NCBI GenBank assembly: GCA_003240755.1
Contig: QFNF01000040.1
Location: 1-64,000, forward strand
DNA from: Sphingomonas hengshuiensis
GTDB taxonomy: Bacteria; Pseudomonadota; Alphaproteobacteria; Sphingomonadales; Sphingomonadaceae
DNA: 64,000 bases
Direction: 5' to 3'
Shown: piece after piece, positions 7,536 to 17,394 of the stretch
Position numbering within the stretch: position 1 is the stretch's first letter
Layout of the letters: each line of letters begins with the position of its first letter
Program-made: the position numbers and the translations under genes
Notes under the pieces: model-generated
Told to the model about the DNA's origin: nothing
Database searches by the model: none
Seen by the model: the letters and a program-made list of their open reading frames with translations, nothing else

Positions 7536-9055
7536 GCCCGCCCGATCACCTGCTCGCCGTGCCGATCGTCCTTCCCGCGATGATCGCGCCGGCTACGATG
7601 CTGTCGATGCGGCGCCACCGTAACCTCGCGCTCGCCCTGTCGCTGGGCGGCGCCATCGCCATGCTGGTCGCGGCCGTCGCGCTCCTCGCGCTGGCGCAGG
7701 ACGACACGGTCCGCAGCTATGCCCTGGGCGGATGGGCGGCCCCGTTCGGCATCATACTGGTGCTCGACCGTCTGGCCGCGACGATGCTGGTGCTGGCCGC
7801 ACTGCTCGGCGCCATCGTGCTGCTGCATGCCGTCGTCACCGGCGCGGACCGGCGGGGCTGGCATTTCCACCCCCTGTTCCATTTCCAGCTCATGGGGCTG
7901 AACGGCGCGTTCCTGACCGGCGATCTGTTCAACCTGTTCGTGTTCTTCGAAGTGCTGCTGATCGCGTCCTATGGCCTGATGCTGCATGGTCAGGGGCCGG
8001 CCCGGATCAAGGCCGGCATCGCCTATGTCGTGGTCAACATCGTCGGGTCGGCGCTGTTCCTGATCGCGCTGGGCCTGCTCTATGGCCTGACCTCGACGCT
8101 GAACATGGCCGATCTGGCGGTCCGCGTGGCGACGCTCGGCGCGGCGGACCAGGGGCTGCTGCGGACCGCCGGACTGTTGCTGATGGCGGTTTTCGCGCTG
8201 AAGGCTGCGGTGGTGCCGATCCATCTGTGGTTGCCGCGCACCTATGCCGCGACGATGCCGGTCGTCGCCGCGCTGTTCGCGATCATGACCAAGGTCGGCG
8301 TCTATGCGATGATCCGCACCGTGCCGCTGATCTTCGGTACGCGGGGCGGAGCGGCGGCGTGGGTGCCGGCACCCTATCTGCTACCCGCCGCCATGCTCGG
8401 GGCGCTTCTGGGTTTCGTCGGTGTGCTGGCGGCGCGCGGCATGCGCGAACAGGCGGCATTCGCGGTACTGGCTTCTACCGGGACGCTGCTGATGGCGGTA
8501 TCCTGTTGGCGGGAGGCGACATTGGCCGCCGCGATATATTATCTGGTACAGGCGACGCTTGCCGGGGCCGCTCTGTTCCTTGTCGCCGATGTGACGATGC
8601 GACGGCGGGGCCAATATGCCGATGCGATCGTCCCCGGTCCCCGCTTCGCCGGACAGGACGATGCCGGATTGCTGTACCTGACGGCGGCGATCGCGGTCGT
8701 CGGGCTGCCGCCGCTGGCGGGGTTCGTCGGCAAGCTGCTGATCCTCGACGCCAGTTTCGATCTGCCGGCCTGGCCGGCGGTCTGGACGGTGATCCTCGTT
8801 TCCACGCTGGTCGGCGTCGTCGGCTTTTCGCGTAGCGGCTCGACCCTGTTCTGGAAGGCCGCACCGCCGGACGCCGACGCAATCGCCGGCGCCCACCGGT
8901 CGCGCATGGAATTTGCGGCGCCGCTCGCGCTGCTGGCCCTGCTGGCCGTGCTTACCGTCGCGGCCGGATGGGTGACGGCGCAGACCCGCGCCACCGCTGC
9001 ACAGGTCATGGCGCCCGATCGCTATGTCGCCGCGATCCTCGGCACGCGGCGATGA
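7532..9055 (+). CDS. phaD: Mrp/Pha antiporter subunit D
   Basis: This 507-aa NuoN/NuoM-like membrane subunit starts at ATG 7532, overlapping the phaC stop. Family features include HPLFHFQLMGLNGAFLTGDL, NLFVFFEVLLIASYGLML, VVPIHLWLPRTYAATMP and GLPPLAGFVGKLLILDA. About fourteen hydrophobic helices are expected. Together with subunit A it is thought to form the ion-translocating pathway of the Mrp complex. Confidence 0.93.
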   Translation: MSPPDHLLAVPIVLPAMIAPATMLSMRRHRNLALALSLGGAIAMLVAAVALLALAQDDTVRSYALGGWAAPFGIILVLDRLAATMLVLAALLGAIVLLHAVVTGADRRGWHFHPLFHFQLMGLNGAFLTGDLFNLFVFFEVLLIASYGLMLHGQGPARIKAGIAYVVVNIVGSALFLIALGLLYGLTSTLNMADLAVRVATLGAADQGLLRTAGLLLMAVFALKAAVVPIHLWLPRTYAATMPVVAALFAIMTKVGVYAMIRTVPLIFGTRGGAAAWVPAPYLLPAAMLGALLGFVGVLAARGMREQAAFAVLASTGTLLMAVSCWREATLAAAIYYLVQATLAGAALFLVADVTMRRRGQYADAIVPGPRFAGQDDAGLLYLTAAIAVVGLPPLAGFVGKLLILDASFDLPAWPAVWTVILVSTLVGVVGFSRSGSTLFWKAAPPDADAIAGAHRSRMEFAAPLALLALLAVLTVAAGWVTAQTRATAAQVMAPDRYVAAILGTRR

Positions 9056-9540
9056 AGCGATTGCTGCCCCATCCCGCATTGTCGGCAATGCTGCTCGTCG
9101 TCTGGCTGCTGTTGGCCAACGATGTCACGGCGGGCGGCGTCGTACTCGGCGGGATAGTGGCGCTGATCCTGCCGAAATTCACCCGGCCCTTCTGGCCCGA
9201 CCGTCCCCGCATGCGCTTGGGCCGTTCGTTCATCGGCTATCTCGCCATCGTGCTGTTCGATATCGTCGTCGCCAATTTTCAGGTCGCGTGGCTGATCCTG
9301 TTCCGGCGGAACCGCGATCTGCGCGCCCGCTGGCTGGTCGTGCCGATCGAACTGTCCACGCCGGAAGCGATCACGATGCTGGCCGGTACCATCAGCCTGA
9401 CGCCGGGCACCGTATCGGCGGACGTGTCGGCCGACGGGCGCTTCCTGCTGGTCCACGCGCTCGACGTCGCGGACGAAGCGGCGGAGGTCGCGCGGATCAG
9501 GGCGCGCTACCATGCCCGCCTGCAACGGATTTTTGCATGA
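9052..9540 (+). CDS. phaE: Mrp/Pha antiporter subunit E
   Basis: This 162-aa protein starts at ATG 9052, overlapping the phaD stop by 4 bp. The N-terminal half is hydrophobic (SAMLLVVWLLLAND, GYLAIVLFDIVVANF). The cytoplasmic half carries the MnhE signature ITMLAGTISLTPGTVSADVS. It is the structural membrane subunit of the antiporter. Confidence 0.92.
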   Translation: MKRLLPHPALSAMLLVVWLLLANDVTAGGVVLGGIVALILPKFTRPFWPDRPRMRLGRSFIGYLAIVLFDIVVANFQVAWLILFRRNRDLRARWLVVPIELSTPEAITMLAGTISLTPGTVSADVSADGRFLLVHALDVADEAAEVARIRARYHARLQRIFA

Positions 9541-9806
9541 TCGCCATCGCGCTTCACATCGCCGCGGGCTGCATCGCCCTTGCCCTGCTGCTGAACCTGT
9601 GGCGGCTGCTGCGCGGACCCGCGCCCGGCGACCGGATCGTCGCGCTCGACACGATGGTCATCAACGCCATCGCCCTGATCGTCCTGATCGGGATGATCGG
9701 CGGCAGCGCCACCTATTTCGAAGCCGCGTTGCTGCTCGCCATGGTCGGGTTCGTCGGCACCATCGCCTATTGCAAGTTCATCCTGCGCGGGGACATCGTC
9801 GAATGA
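9537..9806 (+). CDS. phaF: Mrp/Pha antiporter subunit F
   Basis: This 89-aa protein has three hydrophobic helices and belongs to the MnhF/PhaF family. It contains LWRLLRGPAPGDRIVALDTM, then AIALIVLIGMIGG, then AALLLAMVGFVGTIAYCKF. It starts at ATG 9537 within the phaE stop and ends overlapping phaG by 4 bp. Confidence 0.92.
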   Translation: MIAIALHIAAGCIALALLLNLWRLLRGPAPGDRIVALDTMVINAIALIVLIGMIGGSATYFEAALLLAMVGFVGTIAYCKFILRGDIVE

Positions 9807-10216
9807 ACGCCGCCGCCGATATCGCCATCGTCGTCCTGCTGCTGCTGGGGGCGGGTTTCGCGCTGATCGGCAGTTGGGGGCTGGTCCGCCTGCCGACGAC
9901 GATGGAACGGCTGCACGGGCCGACCAAGGCCACCACCCTTGGCCTGGGCGCGTTGTTGCTGGCCTCGGTCGTCTATTTCCGGGCTCGGCTCGGCATCTGG
10001 ACCGCGCACGAATTGCTGGTTTCGCTGTTTCTGTTCCTCACCGCACCGATCTCGGCCAGCATGATCGCCAAGGTCCATCTGCACCGCGCCCGGACCGGTG
10101 CCGCGAACGAACCCGACAGCATCGCAGGCATGCCCCCGCGCCCGGATGAAGGCGGCGACTGGGCCACGTTCGAAGCGCCGCGGCGCGACACCCCCGGATC
10201 GACCGCGAACGGCTGA
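9803..10216 (+). CDS. phaG: Mrp/Pha antiporter subunit G
   Basis: This 137-aa MnhG/PhaG-family protein has three membrane helices (ADIAIVVLLLLGAGFALIGS onward), the conserved GLVRLPTTMERLHGPTKATT segment (given here in part) and SLFLFLTAPISASMIA. A hydrophilic C-terminal tail of about 40 residues extends past the usual end. It is the last gene of the pha operon and is followed by a hairpin at 10270-10299. Confidence 0.92.
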   Translation: MNAAADIAIVVLLLLGAGFALIGSWGLVRLPTTMERLHGPTKATTLGLGALLLASVVYFRARLGIWTAHELLVSLFLFLTAPISASMIAKVHLHRARTGAANEPDSIAGMPPRPDEGGDWATFEAPRRDTPGSTANG

Positions 10217-10269
10217 CGCCGGCGCGGCGGGAACAGGCTGTCTTCTGGAGCGTGATGATTTCGGGCATA

Positions 10270-10299
10270 CCCGTTCGGCCGCTGCTCGGCACGAACGGG
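10270..10299. terminator. Hairpin between convergent phaG and hflX
   Basis: CCCGTTCGGCCG (10270-10281) can pair with CGGCACGAACGGG (10287-10299), with one bulged A and a CTGCT loop. It sits between the 3' ends of phaG (+) and hflX (-) and could act in both directions. There is no clear T tract. Confidence 0.4.
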
Positions 10300-10320
10300 C
10301 AGGCTTCATGGCATCAGGGT

Positions 10321-11607
10321 CTAACGGGTCAGAAACCGGTCGTAATCGGCCGGCGCCATCCGGACATCGTACAGCGCGCGGTCCTCGTCGATCCAGTGGT
10401 CGGTGACTTCGCCATGCGCATGCAGCCACGCCGCACTCGCACCGTCCTCCGGTGCCAGCGCGATCCGGTAACGGCGATGCCCCTGGGTCAGCCGGTCGCC
10501 GACCGTACGTACGAGGCGCTCGACCCCCTCCCCCGTCAGCGCGGACAGCGCCACGACATCGTCGCGATGCGCCGCCTCGCCCAGCATTTCGGTGCGATCG
10601 TCATCGTCCAGCAGGTCGAGCTTGTTCCACGCCTCGATCCGCGGGGTCGTCTCGTCGACGCCGATTTCCGCCAGCACCGCTTCGACATCCGCCGCCTGGA
10701 CCACCGTATCCGGATGCGCGACATCCCGGACATGGATCAGCAGATCCGCGGACACCACCTCCTCGAGCGTCGCCTTGAACGCCGCGACCAACTGCGTCGG
10801 CAGGTCGGAGACGAAGCCCACGGTATCCGACAGGATCGCCTTGTCGATACCGGGCAGCGACACTTGCCGCAGCGTGGGGTCGAGCGTCGCGAACAGCAGG
10901 TTTTCCGCCATCACGTCGGCACCGGTCAGCCGGTTGAACAGCGTGGACTTTCCGGCATTGGTATAGCCGACCAGCGCGACCACCGGCCATGGCGCCCGCT
11001 GCCGCCGGTCGCGGTGCAGCGTCCGCGTACGCGACACGCCTTCCAGTTCGCGGCGCAATCGCGCCATCCGGTCGCGGATCAGCCGGCGGTCGGCCTCGAT
11101 CTGCGTCTCGCCGGGACCACCCAGGAAACCGAAACCGCCGCGCTGCCGTTCGAGGTGGGTCCAACTGCGGACGAGCCGGCCGGCCTGGTAGTCGAGATGG
11201 GCGAGCTCGACCTGCAACCGCCCCTCCGCCGTCCGGGCGCGTTCGCCGAATATCTCGAGGATAAGGCCGGTGCGGTCGATCACCTTGCAGCCGAGCGCGG
11301 TTTCAAGATTGCGCTGCTGTACCGGCGTCAGCGCCGCATCGAACACCGCAAGTTGAATATCCTCATCCCGAACAACCGCCATCAACTGATCCACCTGCCC
11401 GCTGCCGATCAGCGTTGCAGGCTTTGGCGCACGAACGCGGAACGGCACACGATGGCGGACCTCGACGCCGATCGCCAATGCCAGGCCGGCGGTTTCCTCC
11501 AACCGGGCATCGGCATCGCGCGCCGAACCGCCCATGTCAGGCAGAACGACGATCGCCGTTGCGCCGCGTGCGAACTCCTGCGCGTCGCGATCGAACCCGG
11601 TGTTCAA
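10321..11607 (-). CDS. hflX: GTPase HflX, ribosome-rescue/assembly GTPase
   Basis: This 428-aa protein has an N-terminal HflX nucleotide-binding and helical domain and a G domain. [16 protein letters not shown] is the P-loop, [10 protein letters not shown] is G3 and NKLDLLDD is G4. [19 protein letters not shown] marks the helical linker, and [13 protein letters not shown] is an HflX hallmark. HflX splits stalled 70S ribosomes after heat stress. The start is an unusual TTG at 11607 that overlaps the hfq TGA stop (TTGA), so translation is probably coupled to hfq. It is the last gene of the ntr-hfq-hflX cluster. Confidence 0.9.
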   Translation of the reverse strand: MNTGFDRDAQEFARGATAIVVLPDMGGSARDADARLEETAGLALAIGVEVRHRVPFRVRAPKPATLIGSGQVDQLMAVVRDEDIQLAVFDAALTPVQQRNLETALGCKVIDRTGLILEIFGERARTAEGRLQVELAHLDYQAGRLVRSWTHLERQRGGFGFLGGPGETQIEADRRLIRDRMARLRRELEGVSRTRTLHRDRRQRAPWPVVALVGYTNAGKSTLFNRLTGADVMAENLLFATLDPTLRQVSLPGIDKAILSDTVGFVSDLPTQLVAAFKATLEEVVSADLLIHVRDVAHPDTVVQAADVEAVLAEIGVDETTPRIEAWNKLDLLDDDDRTEMLGEAAHRDDVVALSALTGEGVERLVRTVGDRLTQGHRRYRIALAPEDGASAAWLHAHGEVTDHWIDEDRALYDVRMAPADYDRFLTR

Positions 11608-12098
11608 GCCTCGTCCGCTCCGGCAGCCTGTTCCTCGGCCAGGTTCAGCGGATTAGCCGGCTGAATGGTCGATACCGCATGCTTGTAGACAAGTTGCGAC
11701 ATGCCCTCGCGCTGAAGCAGCATGCAGAACAGGTCGAACGCCGCGATCTGCCCCTGCAGCATGACGCCGTTCACCAGGAACATGGTGACGTTTTCCTGCG
11801 CCTTGCGCACCGCGTTGAGGAAGATTTCCTGCAGCGGTGCATTCTTCGACGTGTTTTCAGCAGCCGTCGCGATGACCGACGACAGGTCGGCCGGACCCGC
11901 GGGCATGATCGTCGAAATAGCGTGTTTGTAGATAAGCTGAGACTGTCCGTCCCGGCGCAACAGAACCGAAAAATTGTCGAACCATGTCACGATCCCCTGG
12001 AGCTTCACGCCCTTGACGAGAAACATCGTGACCGGCGTCTTCGAACGGCGGAGCGAATTGAGAAACAGGTCCTGCAGCGACCCGTGCTTGTCGGCCAT
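11604..12098 (-). CDS. hfq: RNA chaperone Hfq with two tandem Sm domains
   Basis: Hfq binds sRNAs and mRNAs and normally has one Sm fold per subunit in a homohexamer of about 70-100 aa chains. This 164-aa protein has two Sm copies. The first is residues about 7-67 ([20 protein letters not shown], then YKHAISTI). The second is about 88-148 ([20 protein letters not shown], then YKHAVSTI). The copies differ at many positions, so this is an old duplication and not an assembly artefact. A two-domain Hfq is known in Zymomonas and related sphingomonads, where it may assemble as a trimer of tandem units. It lies between ntrX and hflX, the standard alphaproteobacterial location. Confidence 0.95.
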   Translation of the reverse strand: MADKHGSLQDLFLNSLRRSKTPVTMFLVKGVKLQGIVTWFDNFSVLLRRDGQSQLIYKHAISTIMPAGPADLSSVIATAAENTSKNAPLQEIFLNAVRKAQENVTMFLVNGVMLQGQIAAFDLFCMLLQREGMSQLVYKHAVSTIQPANPLNLAEEQAAGADEA

Positions 12099-12225
12099 GG
12101 TTTGCCCTTGTTCTTGGCGGGGAATTTTCCGCGTGAGTGTCTTTGACCGGCACCCGGTTGCCGCGCCCCTATGGCGCGGAGCCGCAATCTAAGCCCGGCG
12201 ACGCCCGGCCGCAATGGCCGACATG

Positions 12226-13608
12226 TTATTCGTCGCCACGGGTTTCGGTAATGCCGAGCAGCTTCAATTTGCGGTGGAGCGCCGAACGTTCCATGCCGAT
12301 GAAGGTCGCGGTGCGCGAAATATTGCCCGAAAAGCGCCGGATCTGCACTCGCAGATACTCGCGTTCGAACGATTCGCGCGCCTCGCGCAGCGGCGACCCC
12401 ATGATCGCGCTGGCCGTAGCCCCGCCGGCCCCCTCTCCCGCAGAGCCAAGAACCTCGGGCGGCAGCAGGTCGATATCGATCCGGGCGATACGATTGCCCG
12501 GCGCCAGGATTACGGTGCGTTCGACCACGTTGCGCAACTGCCGGACATTGCCCGGCCATTCATAGCTCTGCAGCGCGATCATCGCATCGGGCGCGACCTC
12601 CGGCGTCTGGACGCGGCGTTCGTTGGCGTAATGCGCGACGAAATGTTCGACCAGCGGCGGGATATCCTCGCGTCGTTCGGCCAGCGACGGAATCTGCACT
12701 GGCACGACGTTCAGACGGTAATAGAGGTCCTCGCGGAAATTGCCGTCGATGATCTCCTGCTGCAAATCGCGTGCGGTAGCGGAGACGACGCGGACGTCGA
12801 CCTTCACGACACGCGTGCCGCCGACACGGGTAAAGCTCTGATCGGTCAGCACGCGCAGTATCCGCGCCTGGGTCGCGATCGGCATGTCGGCGATTTCGTC
12901 GAGGAACAACGTTCCGCCATGCGCCTGTTCCAGCAGTCCGGGGCGAACGAGGTTGCCCCCCTCCTCCACACCGAACAGTTCCTCGTCGACGCGTTCGGGC
13001 GTCATGCGCGCGGCGCTGACGATGACGAACGGCGCCTGCGCGCGCTGGCTCCAGCCGTGAAGGAGCCGGGCGGCAACTTCCTTCCCGACCCCTGCCCCGC
13101 CGGTGATGAGGACACGGCTGCCGGTGCCCGCGACGCGCTTGAGCGTGGCACGGACGCTGTTGATCGCGGTCGAGCTGCCGGTCAGATCGTCTTCACGACC
13201 GGCCGAGGCGCGAAGCGAAGCGACCTCCCGCCGCAGCCGCTCGGTCTCGGTCGCCCTTTGCACGAGGAACAGCAGGCGTTCGGCTTCGAACGGCTTCTCG
13301 ATGAAATCCACCGCGCCACGCCGGATCGCCGCGACGGCGGTATCGATATTGCCATGGCCGGAAATGACGAGCACGGGCAGCGACGGGTCACGCGTCTTGA
13401 GTTCGTCGAGCAGTTCGAGGCCATCGAGCCGTGACCCCTGGAGCCAGACGTCAAGCAGGACCAGTGATGGCCGCCGCTGGGCAACCGCCTCCAGTGCGCC
13501 ATCGCTGTCAGCGGCACCGCGGGTTTCATAGCCTTCGTCCTCCAGGACACCGGCCACGAGTTCACGGATATCCGTTTCGTCATCGACGACGAGAATGTCG
13601 AGCTTCAT
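12226..13608 (-). CDS. ntrX: Response regulator NtrX
   Basis: This 460-aa response regulator has a receiver domain (residues 1-120; phospho-acceptor D53 in LVLLDVWLQG), an AAA+ domain (Walker A around TGGAGVGKE, GGTLFLDEIADM) and a C-terminal Fis-type HTH (RTATFIGMERSALHRKLK). Where sigma-54 activators carry GAFTGA, this protein reads ELFGVEEGGNLVRPGLLEQA. It therefore probably does not activate RpoN promoters directly. NtrX with NtrY regulates nitrogen and redox responses in alphaproteobacteria. The gene overlaps ntrY by 4 bp. Confidence 0.93.
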   Translation of the reverse strand: MKLDILVVDDETDIRELVAGVLEDEGYETRGAADSDGALEAVAQRRPSLVLLDVWLQGSRLDGLELLDELKTRDPSLPVLVISGHGNIDTAVAAIRRGAVDFIEKPFEAERLLFLVQRATETERLRREVASLRASAGREDDLTGSSTAINSVRATLKRVAGTGSRVLITGGAGVGKEVAARLLHGWSQRAQAPFVIVSAARMTPERVDEELFGVEEGGNLVRPGLLEQAHGGTLFLDEIADMPIATQARILRVLTDQSFTRVGGTRVVKVDVRVVSATARDLQQEIIDGNFREDLYYRLNVVPVQIPSLAERREDIPPLVEHFVAHYANERRVQTPEVAPDAMIALQSYEWPGNVRQLRNVVERTVILAPGNRIARIDIDLLPPEVLGSAGEGAGGATASAIMGSPLREARESFEREYLRVQIRRFSGNISRTATFIGMERSALHRKLKLLGITETRGDE

Positions 13609-15872
13609 GCGGGCGTTCCGGTACGGGTAAGCATGGGGTGGCGCGTCGTAACCTCCTGAAGATCGTCATCGTCCGCCGTGCCCGTTCCCGCCAGGGCGGC
13701 GAGGATGGCGGGGTCGAACAGGATCGATACGATCGTTCCTCCCCCCGGACGGTCGGCGAACGATATGGTTCCGAAATGTTCTTCGACGATCTTGCGCACG
13801 ATGGCGAGGCCGAGGCCGGTGCCACCCTTGCGCGTCGTCATATAGGGTTCGGCGATGCGATCGCGTTCGACCGGCAGGCCGATACCGTTGTCGCTGGTGT
13901 CGATGTGCATCCGGCCCTGCGCGTCGTACCGGACATCGATGGCGATGCGACCGCGACCGGCACCTTCCGGACGGGCGGCGACCGCTTCGGTTGCGTTCTT
14001 GACGATGTTGGTCAACGCCTGTCCCAACTGGCGGCGATCGCAGACGAGTGGCGCGGGGCCGGCGGAGTCGAGGACGAAATCGATATCGGGGTGCGCAACT
14101 TCGTGCAGGAACAGGCTCTGGCGCGCGAGTTCGGCGACGGATTCGTGACGAAACACAGGCTTGGGCATGCGCGCGAAGGAGGAGAATTCGTCGACCATCC
14201 GACGCAGATCGCCAACCTGGCGCACAATCGTCTCGGTCAGACGCGCGAAGGTTCCATCGTCCTCGACGAGCTTGGTGCCATAGCGGCGTTGCAGTCGTTC
14301 GGCGGCAAGCTGGATCGGGGTCAGCGGGTTCTTGATCTCGTGCGCGATGCGGCGAGCGACGTCGGACCATGCCGCGCGACGCTGGTCGAGCAGTTGCTGG
14401 GTGATGTCGTCGAAGGTCAGGATGTGTTGCCCATCGTCCCGGGTGATGCGGACCGCCAGTGTCTTGGCCTCGCCGCCGGACGCCAACTGGATGATCGCGT
14501 CCTGCGTTTCACCCTCCAGCAACTGGTCGAGTTCGGGAGCGACATCCGCCAGCCGGCGCCCGACCAGCGGGGTGGTGCCGGTCTTCAGCAACGCGGTTGC
14601 CGAACTGTTCGCCAGACGGACGGTACGGTCGGCGCCGACCGATACGACGCCGGCGCTGACCCCCGACATCACCGCTTCGATCAGCGCGCGGCGGCTGTCG
14701 ATCTGCGCATTGGCGGCGACCAGTTCGCCGGTCTGTTCCTGCAGGCGTTCGGTCATGCTGTTGAACGCACTGGCAAGCGTACCGATTTCGTCCTTCGTAC
14801 GCGTCATGGTCGGTTCGGGAACGCGGGCGGACAAATCGCCATCGGCCACCCGCCGCGCGGCGCCGACCAGCGCGCCGACCGGACGGACCAGTCGATCCGC
14901 CACCGCCAACGCGACGAACACGGCGAGGCCGACGATGATGAGCGATACGACGAACAGGGCGATGTTCAACTGCAACTGGACGCTGCGCGAGCGATTTATC
15001 AACGCGTCATAATCCGACAGGATCGCGCGGGTGCGGTTCAGGCGTTCGGTGTAGGTGGCCAGATCGATGTCACGGGCGGAATAGACGTAATAAGGCGTGT
15101 CGACGACGCGCGTGACCGACTGGACCTGCCGGTTGCGGACGCTGACATAGCTGGGCCTTCCGGCGCGCAACGCCGCGATCGACTGCGGATCGATGCTCCA
15201 CCGCAATGGCCCTTCGTAGATCGAGGCGGAGGCGAGCGAGCGCGGACGGCCATCCGCCGGAATCTCGAACACGACCGAATCGCTGAGCGATCGGAACACG
15301 ATGCTGTTCTGATACAGCAGCCGGAATTCGACGCTGTCGAGCGCATAGCGATTATTCAGCAGCATCCGCCGCACATCGGAAGCGACGGCGACATTCTGAC
15401 TGTCCACGGCGTCGAGAAACTCGTTGTACGACGACTGTGCCAGCGCCTGGGCATTCTCGAAAATGCCGCGCGCACGGGATGAGGACCAGAATTCGACGCC
15501 GTACTGGAACAGGAAGGAGGCGACGACCGTCACCAACAGCATGGGGACGCTGGCGAGGATCGAGAACAACGCGACGAGCCGGACGTGCAGCGTACCGGTG
15601 CCGCCGATCTCCGACCGGGCCACGCGACGCTTGGCGATGCGGCGACCGACCAGCACCAGCAACGCCATCGCCGGGATCAGGTTGGCGACCAGCACGACCG
15701 CCATCAGCCCCGGCGACGGCAACCGCCCCCGGGCACTCTGCGATCCGTCGAAAAGCAGGTAGCTGCCGATGCCGACGGCGATCGCCGCGATCAACACCGC
15801 GACCTCGATCGCCGGAAACCACCGCGCCGGGATCGAAGAGGCGCGTTTCGGTTCCGTCGACGCTGCAACCAT
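13605..15872 (-). CDS. ntrY: Sensor histidine kinase NtrY
   Basis: This 755-aa membrane kinase has about four N-terminal hydrophobic segments (IEVAVLIAAIAVGIGSYLLF, LVTVVASFLFQYG and others). A periplasmic sensor loop is followed by a membrane helix, a HAMP domain (RVADGDLSARVP), a PAS domain and the HisKA H-box RRIAHEIKNPLTPIQLAAER. The HATPase has DNGIGLP and GGTGLGLAIV. It phosphorylates NtrX. A separate promoter in the 67-bp gap after ntrC is possible. Confidence 0.93.
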   Translation of the reverse strand: MVAASTEPKRASSIPARWFPAIEVAVLIAAIAVGIGSYLLFDGSQSARGRLPSPGLMAVVLVANLIPAMALLVLVGRRIAKRRVARSEIGGTGTLHVRLVALFSILASVPMLLVTVVASFLFQYGVEFWSSSRARGIFENAQALAQSSYNEFLDAVDSQNVAVASDVRRMLLNNRYALDSVEFRLLYQNSIVFRSLSDSVVFEIPADGRPRSLASASIYEGPLRWSIDPQSIAALRAGRPSYVSVRNRQVQSVTRVVDTPYYVYSARDIDLATYTERLNRTRAILSDYDALINRSRSVQLQLNIALFVVSLIIVGLAVFVALAVADRLVRPVGALVGAARRVADGDLSARVPEPTMTRTKDEIGTLASAFNSMTERLQEQTGELVAANAQIDSRRALIEAVMSGVSAGVVSVGADRTVRLANSSATALLKTGTTPLVGRRLADVAPELDQLLEGETQDAIIQLASGGEAKTLAVRITRDDGQHILTFDDITQQLLDQRRAAWSDVARRIAHEIKNPLTPIQLAAERLQRRYGTKLVEDDGTFARLTETIVRQVGDLRRMVDEFSSFARMPKPVFRHESVAELARQSLFLHEVAHPDIDFVLDSAGPAPLVCDRRQLGQALTNIVKNATEAVAARPEGAGRGRIAIDVRYDAQGRMHIDTSDNGIGLPVERDRIAEPYMTTRKGGTGLGLAIVRKIVEEHFGTISFADRPGGGTIVSILFDPAILAALAGTGTADDDDLQEVTTRHPMLTRTGTPA

Positions 15873-15939
15873 GTTGCCGTTTTACAACATTCCGACCGCA
15901 ACGCACGTCAAATCGCACCGATACGATGCCGGCGCGGAA

Positions 15940-17394
15940 TTATCGTTCCTTGTCCGCATGGTAGGCGCGCAGGGCCGGGTCGATGCCGAGGTCGTCGAGC
16001 CGTTTGCGCAGGGTATTGCGGTTCAACCCCATCGCCTTTGCCGCACGTAGCTGGTTGTTGCCGTGGCGATCGAGCATCGCTTCGATCAGGGGGCGTTCGA
16101 CATCGGAAATGAGCCGGTCGTACAAGGTGCCATTATCGAGCGTCGCCGGCTCATCGCGCGCGACGCGACGCAGCCACGACCGCACTGCATCGTCCAGATC
16201 GGCATCGGTCTGTGCCGTCAGACGGGACGTCGTATCGCCCAGTGCGCCGCGCAATTCGCCGGCCTCGATCGCGGCATCGCGCCCCAACACTGCAACCCGA
16301 CGCATGAGATTTTCCAGCTCGCGGACGTTGCCGGGCCAGTCATGCGCTTCGAGCAGCTTGAGCGCGTCGGGCGTCAGCGTCTTGCGCGGCAGGCCGTCAC
16401 GCACCGCCTGGTCGAGAAAATGCCGCGCAAGCAGTGCCACGTCCTGGCGACGATCGCGCAAGGGGGGCAAGGCGATCGGCACGACGTTCAGGCGGTAGAA
16501 CAGATCCTCGCGGAAGTGACCCGACTGGACCTGCGCTGCCAGCGTCTTGTTGGTCGCGGCGACGATACGAACATCTGCGCGAATGACGCGGGCGCCGCCG
16601 ACGCTGGTGAACTCGCCCGACTGGAGCACGCGCAGCAGGCGGGTCTGCGCCTCCATCGGCATGTCGCCGATTTCGTCGAGAAACAGCGTGCCGCCGGCTG
16701 CCTGCTCGAACTTGCCGGCCGAGCGTTGCGCCGCGCCGGTAAAAGCGCCGCGTTCATGGCCGAACAGTTCGGCCTCGATCAGTTCGCGCGGGATCGCCGC
16801 CATGTTCAGCGCAATGAACGGCGCACGGCGACGACGCCCGAGGTCGTGGATGGCTCGCGCCACCAGTTCCTTGCCGGTTCCAGATTCGCCCGTCACCAAT
16901 ATCGTCAGGTCGGTGGCGACGACACGGGCGATGACACGGTACACGTCCTGCATCGCCGGTGAGCGACCGATCAGTGGCAGCGACGAATCGATCGCGTCGA
17001 CCGGCGTTTCGTCGGTATCGCGCGTCCGCCGCGCGAGCGCGCCGCGCACTGCCAGCGCCAGCGTGTCGAGATCGAACGGTTTGGGCAGATAGTCGAACGC
17101 CCCGGCCTCTGTGGCGCGGACCGCGGTGGTCAGCGTGTTGCGCGCCGACAGGACGATGATCGGCAGGTCGGGAAATTCGGTGGCGAGGTTCGCCGCCATC
17201 TCCAGCCCGTCGCCATCGGGAAGGACGACGTCGGTGACGAGCACATCGGGCAGTCCGGCACGCAGTTCGGCACGAAGCTGTCCAACCGTCGCCGCCGACT
17301 GTACGACATGTCCTTCCCGCCGCAGGGCTTGTGCGACGACCGTCCGGATCGCCGCGTCGTCGTCGACCAGCAGGATGCGTGCCGCGTCGGTCAT
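15940..17394 (-). CDS. ntrC: Nitrogen regulation response regulator NtrC (sigma-54 activator)
   Basis: This 484-aa protein has a receiver domain with phospho-acceptor D55 (VLVTDVVLPDGDG) and an AAA+ domain with GESGTGKE, an intact GAFTGA loop and GGTLFLDEIGDMP. The Fis-type HTH is at the C-terminus (GNNQLRAAKAMGLNRNTLRK). When phosphorylated by NtrB it activates RpoN-dependent nitrogen assimilation genes. It overlaps ntrB by 4 bp. The intact GAFTGA loop contrasts with the neighbouring NtrX. Confidence 0.94.
   Translation of the reverse strand: MTDAARILLVDDDAAIRTVVAQALRREGHVVQSAATVGQLRAELRAGLPDVLVTDVVLPDGDGLEMAANLATEFPDLPIIVLSARNTLTTAVRATEAGAFDYLPKPFDLDTLALAVRGALARRTRDTDETPVDAIDSSLPLIGRSPAMQDVYRVIARVVATDLTILVTGESGTGKELVARAIHDLGRRRRAPFIALNMAAIPRELIEAELFGHERGAFTGAAQRSAGKFEQAAGGTLFLDEIGDMPMEAQTRLLRVLQSGEFTSVGGARVIRADVRIVAATNKTLAAQVQSGHFREDLFYRLNVVPIALPPLRDRRQDVALLARHFLDQAVRDGLPRKTLTPDALKLLEAHDWPGNVRELENLMRRVAVLGRDAAIEAGELRGALGDTTSRLTAQTDADLDDAVRSWLRRVARDEPATLDNGTLYDRLISDVERPLIEAMLDRHGNNQLRAAKAMGLNRNTLRKRLDDLGIDPALRAYHADKER

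Noticed and set aside
12161..12179. A CCGCGCC/GGCGCGG hairpin between ntrX and hfq as a terminator
   Set aside because: It is only 7 bp with no T run, and could equally be leader structure of hfq. The evidence is too weak to annotate.
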